From NCBI GenBank assembly GCA_900541315.1, contig UQJF01000106.1:1-10573 (forward strand): a stretch of 10,573 nt of DNA, given 5' to 3'. The number at the start of each line of letters is the position of its first letter. Within the stretch, counting starts at the first letter, position 1. Of this stretch, positions 4,791 to 10,573 are shown piece after piece. The stretch comes from an uncultured Clostridium sp. Its GTDB lineage: Bacteria > Bacillota > Clostridia > Lachnospirales > Lachnospiraceae. A program made the position numbers and the translations under genes. The notes under the pieces were generated by a model, which was not told the origin of the DNA, did not search any database, and was given only the letters and a program-made list of their open reading frames with translations.

Positions 4791-7517
4791 TCAGTGCCTT
4801 GCACCAGGTCCGGTATATTCCCATTCTGGTACAGTAGAAGGCTGATATCCAGGTCCAACAGGCACTACAGTTGCCTTTGTAGGAGCAGCAGCTTCATTGC
4901 CGTCTAAAATGCCTGTGCCATCCTCTATGGTAGGAGAGATAATGGTTGAGTTGTGGCTGTGGATATTGCAATAGCCAGGAATGGAGAAAACAGAATCATC
5001 TGTAGACTGGTTTTCTTCTCCTTCCGGAAGCACCATACATACCCGGGAGGTTTTATTAGGGCAGTATTCTGTAGAACGCTTTCCGGAATCGGCACAGATG
5101 CTTACTTCCACATGTTTGTCGCAGACTTCCGCAGGGGCTGTTCCCTTTGCGAAATATTCGGTGTAAACAGCATTTCCTCTTGGATCGTGGTCGCATATGC
5201 CGGATACAGCCCGTTTTCCGGATTTGCGGCAGATCTCAGCTGTTTCAATACTGTCTGGAACGGTAAAACCGGGATCCTCCAGACCTTCATGTACCCGGTT
5301 CATAATATTGCGCCATATATCCTTGTGGAAGGAAGTTCCGCCATTGTCCACACCACCATGCTTTAATTTCTGGTTGTTATCACAGCCACCCCATATACCG
5401 GCTGTGTAATAAGGGGTAAAGCCTACGAACCATACATCATTATTGCTGGTGGTAGTACCACTTTTTCCTGCAGCAGACATACCTGTAAGAGCTGCACGGG
5501 TACTGGTGGAATTAATAGACACGCCGGAGCGGGCAAATTTCCGGTTTGCTTTCATGGATTCAGCCATAGCATCGGTTAACAGGAAAGCAGTGGAATCTTT
5601 TAATACCTGCTTGGTTTCAGGCTCATTGTCGATCAGTACTTTTCCGTCATGATCCAGGATCTTTGTAAAGAATCTTGGAGTGGTATAAACACCGCCATTT
5701 GCAATGGCTGCATAAGCAGCGGTCAGCTCCATGTTTGAAACACCTTTTGTAATACCGCCCAGTGCAAGGGCTGCGCCCAGGTCATCCTTGGTAAGAGAGG
5801 TGATCCCCATATTTTGGGCATATTCTACACCAAGCTGAGGGGTGACGGTTTCCATAAGAACCCGTACTGCCACAATGTTCATGGAATAGATAATGCCTTC
5901 ACGGATGCTGGAATAACCGGTAAAACCGCGGCTTTCTCCCCACCAGTTACGGAAGGATTTGGTGCCAATGGTGTAAGGCGCATCATAGTAAACAGTTCCT
6001 AGAGTAGCCCCGCAGGTATCAATGGCAGGAGCAAAGGAAGTGATCACCTTAAAAGAAGAACCTGGCTGGCGGTAAACATTGGTAGCACGGTTTAAGGTAC
6101 GGCTGGCTGTTTTTTCCCCGCGGCCGCCGGAAAGAGCTTTTACCTCGCCGGTATGCTGGTCCATAATAAAGAAAGATGCCTGTGGCTGCAAGATCAGGTT
6201 CTGCCGTTCTGCGATCACATCATCCCCGTCTTTTAAAAGCCATTCTTTGTATCGGTCAATATCTGCCTGTACTTCTTCTTTGCTGTTATAAAGTCCCTCG
6301 AAAGAAGCATCTCCCAGGGTGTTTTTCCGGTATGAACGTAAATTTTCTTCAGAATAATGCTGGGTGGTACCATCTGCATGATTGACAGAAAGGCGATATT
6401 CTACAGAATACTTAGCTACCGTATAATTGCCGGGATCATTGACTTCTTCATCTACGATCGCCTGGATGGCCGGATCCTGGGTCGTATAGATCTTAAGACC
6501 GCCGGAATATACCAGGTTGCTTGCCTGGCTTTCGGTATAGCCTAATTTCTTCATTAAGGCTTCCGTCACCTGTTCGATCAGTTCATCGGTAAAATAGCTG
6601 TAGTGGGTGTTAGTCTCCTTGGCAGCTGTATTTACATTCTGGATCCGGTCATATACATCATCAGAAAGTGCGTCTTCCATATCCATTTTGGAGATATAAT
6701 TCTGGTCTACCATGTTCTGAAGAACGATCTGCCGTCTGGTATTGTTGTTTTCAGGATTGGTAATGGGATTATATCGGGAAGGATTGGAAGTAATAGATGC
6801 AAGGACGGTACATTCTGCAAGAGTGAGGTCAGAAACTTCTTTATTAAAATACCGGCGTGCGGCAACCTTAACTCCCAGGGTATTACTGCCCAGGTTAATA
6901 GTATTCAGATAGTTGGTGATAATGGTCTTTTTTGTTTCTTCTTTGCTTAAACCGGAATTCTTTTCCAGTTGTACAGCCAGGTACTGTTCCTGAAGCTTTC
7001 GCTCAATGCGGGCGCCCCAGCTTGTCTCCATACCACCAGAAAAAATATTATTTTTAATAAGCTGCTGGGTAATGGTACTTCCGCCGCCGGAATAATCGTC
7101 ACTGACCACACCCTTTACAGCTCTGGCAATGGAACGCAGATCAATGCCGTCATGGGTCCAGAAACGTGAATCCTCAATAGCAACGAAGGCATTTACCAGA
7201 TTTTCAGGAAGCTCTTCGTAAGTTGCAGATTCACGGTTAGAACCGCTGGTAACAAGTGTCTCTGTAAGGTTTCCATCTGCATCATAGACTGTGGTGGCAA
7301 AACGGTCCGGCTGGATATTCATGATATCCACAGAAGGGGCATTATCAATAATACCCTTGATCATTCCAAAGCCGACTGCTGCGCCTGCAACTGCCAGGAA
7401 AAGAAACAGGATAAAAAATGCCTTGAAAATATTAAAAGCAAGTCTGGATGTGTACTTTCCGGTTTTAGATGAAAGGGACTTAAGCCTTCGCTCAGTCTCA
7501 TATTGTCCGTAGTTCAT
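4791..7517 (-). CDS. Class A penicillin-binding protein (PBP1A family, bifunctional)
   Basis: A 908-residue membrane-anchored peptidoglycan synthase that polymerises glycan strands and cross-links them outside the cell. A basic cytoplasmic N-terminus leads into one membrane segment (about 28-56). The GT51 glycosyltransferase domain has catalytic Glu115 in EDSRFWTHDG, the GGGSTITQQL motif (144-153) and RKLQEQYLA. The transpeptidase domain has the active serine in SSFK (Ser487, Lys490), SMN (545-547) and KSG (685-687, the KTG equivalent), so both activities should be intact. After about 755 a tail carries seven cysteines (763, 775, 799, 808, 819, 827, 850), with a twice-used C-x2-SGKR pattern, then a Thr/Pro/Gly-rich end. 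ATG 7517 has AAAGGAG at proper distance. The gene is monocistronic, between its own promoter and the hairpin at 4732-4787. Whether it corresponds to ponA/pbp1 of model species is not settled. Confidence 0.95.
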   Translation of the reverse strand: MNYGQYETERRLKSLSSKTGKYTSRLAFNIFKAFFILFLFLAVAGAAVGFGMIKGIIDNAPSVDIMNIQPDRFATTVYDADGNLTETLVTSGSNRESATYEELPENLVNAFVAIEDSRFWTHDGIDLRSIARAVKGVVSDDYSGGGSTITQQLIKNNIFSGGMETSWGARIERKLQEQYLAVQLEKNSGLSKEETKKTIITNYLNTINLGSNTLGVKVAARRYFNKEVSDLTLAECTVLASITSNPSRYNPITNPENNNTRRQIVLQNMVDQNYISKMDMEDALSDDVYDRIQNVNTAAKETNTHYSYFTDELIEQVTEALMKKLGYTESQASNLVYSGGLKIYTTQDPAIQAIVDEEVNDPGNYTVAKYSVEYRLSVNHADGTTQHYSEENLRSYRKNTLGDASFEGLYNSKEEVQADIDRYKEWLLKDGDDVIAERQNLILQPQASFFIMDQHTGEVKALSGGRGEKTASRTLNRATNVYRQPGSSFKVITSFAPAIDTCGATLGTVYYDAPYTIGTKSFRNWWGESRGFTGYSSIREGIIYSMNIVAVRVLMETVTPQLGVEYAQNMGITSLTKDDLGAALALGGITKGVSNMELTAAYAAIANGGVYTTPRFFTKILDHDGKVLIDNEPETKQVLKDSTAFLLTDAMAESMKANRKFARSGVSINSTSTRAALTGMSAAGKSGTTTSNNDVWFVGFTPYYTAGIWGGCDNNQKLKHGGVDNGGTSFHKDIWRNIMNRVHEGLEDPGFTVPDSIETAEICRKSGKRAVSGICDHDPRGNAVYTEYFAKGTAPAEVCDKHVEVSICADSGKRSTEYCPNKTSRVCMVLPEGEENQSTDDSVFSIPGYCNIHSHNSTIISPTIEDGTGILDGNEAAAPTKATVVPVGPGYQPSTVPEWEYTGPGARH

Positions 7518-7555
7518 ATGATCTCCTTTATATAGTGTGTCGGCATTTTGAACAG

Positions 7556-7574
7556 AAAAAAGCCGGTCAGGCTT
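7556..7574 (-). other. Small terminator-like hairpin in the PBP leader
   Basis: On the minus strand AAGCC (7574-7570), loop TGACC and GGCTT (7564-7560) are followed by a run of Ts (7561-7556). The hairpin lies right at the predicted transcription start (about 7573). A five-pair stem is short for a terminator; it may cap or stabilise the 5' end, or be chance. Confidence 0.25.
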
Positions 7575-7579
7575 CTACG

Positions 7580-7608
7580 ATTATACAACAGTTTTCAGAA
7601 AATGAAAA
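7580..7608 (-). promoter_or_regulatory. Sigma-A promoter of the PBP gene
   Basis: On the minus strand, TTTTCA (7608-7603), a 17-base spacer and a perfect TATAAT (7585-7580) form a vegetative promoter. The predicted start is near 7573, giving a leader of about 55 bases. It is divergent from the promoter at 7629-7657, with only about 20 bases between the two -35 boxes. Confidence 0.65.
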
Positions 7609-7628
7609 GGGGGATGCGAAATGGACGC

Positions 7629-7657
7629 TTGCAAGAGCAGGATAACTATATTATTAT
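7629..7657 (+). promoter_or_regulatory. Sigma-A promoter of the YigZ-family gene
   Basis: TTGCAA (7629-7634), a 17-base spacer and TATTAT (7652-7657) give five of six matches in the -10 and four in the -35 box. A perfect TATAAT also occurs at 7655-7660 but would need a 20-base spacer. Transcription would start near 7664, just before the AAGGAG site at 7676-7681. Confidence 0.55.
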
Positions 7658-7689
7658 AATAATAAATGTTTTTATAAGGAGCGTATAAA

Positions 7690-8346
7690 GTGGCAGAAAA
7701 CTATAAGATCATATATAAGGAAGGAACAGGAGAACTGGTGGAGAAAAAGTCCCGGTTTATTGCTCAGATCCGTCCGGTAAAGTCAGAGGAAGAAGCGCTG
7801 GCTTTCGTGGAAGAGACCAGAAAGAAATACTGGGATGCAAGACATAACTGCTATGCCTACATTATTAAAGGAGAAGGAGCGACTCCTACAGCAAGATGCA
7901 GTGATGATGGGGAGCCATCCCAGACAGCCGGAAAACCTATGCTGGATGTTCTGATGGGAGAAGAACTTATAGACGTGTGTGCAGTCGTTACAAGATATTT
8001 CGGTGGTACACTCCTTGGAACCGGTGGTCTGGTAAGAGCGTATTCCGGGGCAGTGAAAGAGGGACTTGCAAATGCCCAGATCCTGGAGAAAAAACAGGGT
8101 GTTCGTATGGAAGTGACCACAGATTACAACGGGGTAGGAAAGATACAGTATCTTGCAGCACAGGAAGGCATTGACACCTTGGACAGCCAGTATACAGATA
8201 AAGTGGTATTTATCTTTTTGGTACCGGAAGAACAGGAAGAAAGCTTTCAGGCAAAGCTGGTAGAAAGTACAAACGGCAGGGCAGTGATACGCACTGATGG
8301 GGAAGTATATTATGGAAAGTGCGGGGGAAAACTGATATTGTTATAA
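7690..8346 (+). CDS. YigZ/IMPACT family protein (YvyE-like)
   Basis: A 218-residue cytosolic protein. Residues 1-125 form the IMPACT N-terminal (UPF0029) domain, recognisable by KKSRFIAQIRPV, the ARHNCYAYII stretch, CSDDGEPSQTAGKPML and the glycine-rich VTRYFGGTLLGTGGLVRAY. Residues about 140-205 fit the C-terminal DUF1949 ferredoxin-like domain, which resembles EF-G domain IV. Eukaryotic IMPACT regulates the Gcn2 kinase; the bacterial role is unsettled, with a link to RNA or ribosome binding suggested by the fold. The start is GTG 7690, preceded by AAGGAG (7676-7681) at 8 bases; no ATG nearby is as well placed. Its own promoter lies upstream and typA follows behind another, so it is probably monocistronic. 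No clear terminator follows it. Length is normal for the family (about 200-220). Confidence 0.92.
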   Translation: MAENYKIIYKEGTGELVEKKSRFIAQIRPVKSEEEALAFVEETRKKYWDARHNCYAYIIKGEGATPTARCSDDGEPSQTAGKPMLDVLMGEELIDVCAVVTRYFGGTLLGTGGLVRAYSGAVKEGLANAQILEKKQGVRMEVTTDYNGVGKIQYLAAQEGIDTLDSQYTDKVVFIFLVPEEQEESFQAKLVESTNGRAVIRTDGEVYYGKCGGKLILL

Positions 8347-8377
8347 AATCACAGAGAAAAATACAATAAAAAATCCC

Positions 8378-8406
8378 TTGCAATATGGAGTATGGGATGC
8401 TATACT
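8378..8406 (+). promoter_or_regulatory. Strong sigma-A promoter of typA
   Basis: TTGCAA (8378-8383), a 17-base spacer and TATACT (8401-8406) preceded by TGC, an extended -10. Transcription would start near 8413, leaving a leader of about 49 bases. The good match fits a gene expressed with the translation machinery. Confidence 0.7.
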
Positions 8407-8461
8407 ACAAAATTGTGGCTGAGACATAAAGATTTGTATATATAAAAGGAAGATAATCACT

Positions 8462-10294
8462 ATGAAGACAAAAAGAGAAGATGTAAGAAACATTGCCATT
8501 ATCGCCCACGTAGACCATGGTAAAACAACTCTGGTAGACCAGCTGTTAAAACAGAGCGGTGTATTCCGTGCCAATCAGGAAGTTCAGGAACGTGTAATGG
8601 ACTCCAATGATATTGAGCGTGAGAGAGGTATCACTATCCTTTCTAAGAATACTGCTGTATATTACAAGGATACAAAGATCAATATCATCGATACACCAGG
8701 ACATGCAGACTTCGGCGGTGAAGTAGAGCGTGTACTTAAAATGGTAAACGGTGTTGTACTGGTAGTGGATGCTTACGAAGGTCCTATGCCTCAGACAAAG
8801 TTCGTGCTTCAGAAAGCGCTGGAATTAGATCTTTCCGTTATTGTCTGCATCAACAAAATCGACCGTCCGGAAGCAAGACCGGCAGAGGTTATTGATGAGA
8901 CTCTGGAACTGATGATGGATCTGGACGCTTCTGATGAGCAGTTAGACTGTCCGTTCATTTATGCATCTGCAAGAGCAGGCTTTGCAAGATATGAACTGGA
9001 AGATACTAATAATGATATGGCTCCTCTGTTTGAGACCATTATTAAGCATATCCCGGCTCCGGAAGGTGATCCGGAGGCACCAACCCAGGTTCTGATCAGT
9101 ACCATCGATTATAACGAGTTCGTAGGACGTATTGGCGTTGGTAAGATTGACAACGGCAGCTTAAGAATAAACCAGGAATGTGTTCTGGTAAACCATCATG
9201 ATCCGGATAAGTTCAAAAAGATCAAGATTGGTAAGCTGTATGAGTTTGATGGCTTAAAGAGAGTAGAGGTACAGCAGGCAGAGATCGGTTCTATCGTAGC
9301 TATCTCCGGTATTGCTGATATCCACATTGGTGATACGATCTGTTCTCCGGAAAATCCAGAGGCGATTCCGTTCCAGAAGATCTCTGAGCCGACCATTGCT
9401 ATGTATTTCATGGTAAATGACAGCCCGTTAGCTGGTCAGGAAGGAAAATATATCACTTCCCGTCACTTAAGAGACAGACTGTTCCGTGAGTTAAATACAG
9501 ACGTAAGCCTTCGTGTAGAAGAAACTGATTCTGCAGACTGCTTCAAGGTATCCGGCCGTGGTGAGCTGCATCTGTCTGTCCTGATCGAGAATATGCGCCG
9601 TGAAGGATATGAGTTCGCAGTAAGTAAGGCAGAGGTGCTTTACAAATATGACGAGCGCAACCGCAAGTTAGAGCCAATGGAATTAGCTTATATCGATGTT
9701 CCGGAAGAATACACCGGCGTTGTTATCCAGAAGCTGACTTCCAGAAAGGGTGCTCTTCAGGGTATGAGCCAGGCAGCTGGCGGTTATTCCAGACTGGAAT
9801 TCTCCATTCCTTCCAGAGGTCTGATCGGATACAGAGGCGATTTTATGACCGATACAAAGGGTAATGGTATCTTAAATACAATTTTCGACGGCTATGCTGA
9901 GTACAAGGGTGATATCGCATACCGTCAGACTGGTTCCCTGATCGCATTTGAGGCTGGTGAGTCTATTACTTACGGTCTGTTCAATGCACAGGAGAGAGGT
10001 ACTTTGTTCATCGGGCCTGGTGTTAAGGTATATTCCGGTATGGTCATCGGACAGAGCCCGAAGGCTGAAGATGTTGAGATCAATGTATGCAAGACCAAGA
10101 AGCTGACCAATACACGTTCTTCCAGTGCTGATGAGGCATTAAAGCTGACTCCGCCTAAGATCATGAGCTTAGAGCAGTGCCTGGACTTCATCGATACAGA
10201 TGAGCTTCTGGAAGTAACCCCGGAGAGTCTGCGTATCCGCAAGAAGATCCTGGATCCAACTCTTCGTAAGAGAGCTTCTTTTAAAAACAAATGA
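8462..10294 (+). CDS. typA: Translational GTPase TypA/BipA
   Basis: A 610-residue ribosome-associated GTPase of the EF-G/LepA group, involved in 50S assembly and stress or cold adaptation. The G domain is complete: G1 AHVDHGKT (15-22), G2 in ERERGITI (52-59), G3 DTPGH (77-81), G4 NKID (131-134), G5 SAR (169-171). The beta-barrel domain II and EF-G-like domains III and V follow, then the TypA-specific C-terminal domain, seen in [30 protein letters not shown] and [19 protein letters not shown]. Length is typical (about 605-615). ATG 8462 is preceded by AAAGGA (8445-8450), somewhat distant at 11 bases; the alignment with the family from [20 protein letters not shown] supports it. Its stop codon lies 17 bases before a Mn2+ riboswitch with no other terminator between them, so its mRNA may end at the riboswitch terminator. 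Confidence 0.97.
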   Translation: MKTKREDVRNIAIIAHVDHGKTTLVDQLLKQSGVFRANQEVQERVMDSNDIERERGITILSKNTAVYYKDTKINIIDTPGHADFGGEVERVLKMVNGVVLVVDAYEGPMPQTKFVLQKALELDLSVIVCINKIDRPEARPAEVIDETLELMMDLDASDEQLDCPFIYASARAGFARYELEDTNNDMAPLFETIIKHIPAPEGDPEAPTQVLISTIDYNEFVGRIGVGKIDNGSLRINQECVLVNHHDPDKFKKIKIGKLYEFDGLKRVEVQQAEIGSIVAISGIADIHIGDTICSPENPEAIPFQKISEPTIAMYFMVNDSPLAGQEGKYITSRHLRDRLFRELNTDVSLRVEETDSADCFKVSGRGELHLSVLIENMRREGYEFAVSKAEVLYKYDERNRKLEPMELAYIDVPEEYTGVVIQKLTSRKGALQGMSQAAGGYSRLEFSIPSRGLIGYRGDFMTDTKGNGILNTIFDGYAEYKGDIAYRQTGSLIAFEAGESITYGLFNAQERGTLFIGPGVKVYSGMVIGQSPKAEDVEINVCKTKKLTNTRSSSADEALKLTPPKIMSLEQCLDFIDTDELLEVTPESLRIRKKILDPTLRKRASFKNK

Positions 10295-10302
10295 TAAAAA
10301 TA

Positions 10303-10403
10303 CACTCAAACGTGAGGGAGTAGTGGCACTGTCTGTACAGGCAGTGTGGCAAGTCAACATACTGGCGCATCCGCCTGGCTTGTCTTAAATAATGAGACTC
10401 ATG
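10303..10403 (+). promoter_or_regulatory. yybP-ykoY (Mn2+) riboswitch aptamer
   Basis: The conserved pieces appear in order: GGGAGTAG (10317-10323 and the next base) after a P1 strand, a hairpin CACTG-TCTGTACAGG-CAGTG, then GTCAACATACTGG (10353-10365), the GGCG-CATC-CGCC hairpin (10364-10375) and GGCTTG closing against CAAG (10350-10353). The two loops, GGGAGTAG and CATACTGG, are those that dock and bind Mn2+ in this class. P1 is CGTGAG (10311-10316) with CTCATG (10398-10403), one G-T pair. This class controls Mn2+ efflux and related cation transporters. The regulated gene lies beyond the window. Confidence 0.9.
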
Positions 10404-10444
10404 TATAGTTGGATTATTCCGCTATACATGGAGTCTCTTTTTTT
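10394..10444 (+). terminator. Riboswitch expression platform: intrinsic terminator
   Basis: GAGACTCATGTATAG (10394-10408) pairs with CTATACAT (10422-10429) and GAGTCTC (10431-10437) with one bulged G at 10430, followed by seven Ts (10438-10444). The left arm contains CTCATG, the 3' strand of aptamer helix P1, so P1 and terminator exclude each other. Ligand binding would favour P1 and read-through. It is also the only terminator downstream of typA. Confidence 0.92.
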
Positions 10445-10449
10445 GTGAT

Positions 10450-10573
10450 AATACCAGAACCATTTTGAATATTGTATGAGCGCGCAGCAGGGAGCGGTCT
10501 GGTATTTACTATGAAAGCCCCGGACGGCAGCCGCGAATGAGCCATGCTTGCATGAGCGAATTCACGGGTATCG
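10450..10573. repeat. Palindromic intergenic element at the contig end
   Basis: AATACCAGA (10450-10458) and TCTGGTATT (10498-10506) are perfect inverted repeats. A second hairpin has outer arms CCGCGAAT (10531-10538) and ATTCACGG (10560-10567) with one mismatch, and inner arms CATGC and GCATG (10543-10554). The stretch is GC-richer than the flanking intergenic DNA, carries no convincing gene, and ends at the contig edge. This fits a REP/MITE-like element present in many copies. Copy number cannot be seen from one window. Confidence 0.4.

Noticed and set aside
4953..5409. Plus-strand open frames across the PBP gene
   Set aside because: They are antisense to a complete, motif-verified class A PBP and show no recognisable protein features.
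10388..10562. Minus-strand open frame running through the 3' palindromic tail and the riboswitch terminator
   Set aside because: It has no ribosome binding site, overlaps a terminator hairpin, and its codons come from palindromic repeat sequence; frames like this are typical spurious hypothetical proteins.
1..10573. CRISPR arrays, tRNA or rRNA genes, transposases or phage genes
   Set aside because: No regularly spaced repeats, tRNA T-loop/acceptor patterns or mobile-element proteins were seen on either strand; the Tn5 mosaic end at 16-34 is library adapter.

Overview
This looks like a short-read assembly contig from an endospore-forming, low-to-mid GC Gram-positive anaerobe of the Clostridia, most likely a gut Lachnospiraceae (Blautia-like). 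The reasons are two spoVA sporulation genes, a class A penicillin-binding protein with a cysteine-bearing tail, Clostridia-style AGGAG ribosome binding sites and sigma-A promoters, a yybP-ykoY manganese riboswitch and a FeoA/P1B-ATPase metal locus. The genus is an inference. Bases 1-34 are not genomic: they match the Illumina Nextera read-2 transposase adapter exactly, so base 1 is a contig end.

Left part (35-3200, + strand): a metal-homeostasis cluster. feoA (202-414) has a sigma-A promoter and repeated TTGACTAACT-type motifs. A small Glu/Ala-rich membrane protein (DUF6110-like, 615-929) follows, then, across an attenuator-like hairpin, a 705-residue P1B-type ATPase (998-3115) with a non-canonical SCALK transmembrane motif and a cysteine-free N-terminal domain. 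A small membrane protein beside this kind of ATPase, with an iron-linked FeoA, resembles the FezA/FezB pair that builds ferrosome iron-storage organelles. This is the most interesting part of the window.

Middle (3208-4787): a sigma-G-type promoter drives spoVAD and spoVAE, which serve dipicolinic acid uptake into the forespore. spoVAC is not next to them. A long bidirectional hairpin separates them from a convergent class A PBP (4791-7517, - strand), a bifunctional glycosyltransferase/transpeptidase.

Right part (7580-10573): the PBP promoter and the promoter of a YigZ/IMPACT-family gene (7690-8346) are divergent. typA/bipA (8462-10294), a ribosome-associated GTPase, follows behind its own strong promoter. 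Directly after the typA stop is a yybP-ykoY (Mn2+) riboswitch whose P1 stem and terminator compete for the same bases, an ON-switch layout. The gene it controls lies beyond the window. The last ~125 bases are palindromic, GC-richer and look like a dispersed intergenic repeat, a plausible reason why the contig ends there. No tRNA, rRNA, CRISPR array, transposase or phage gene was seen.
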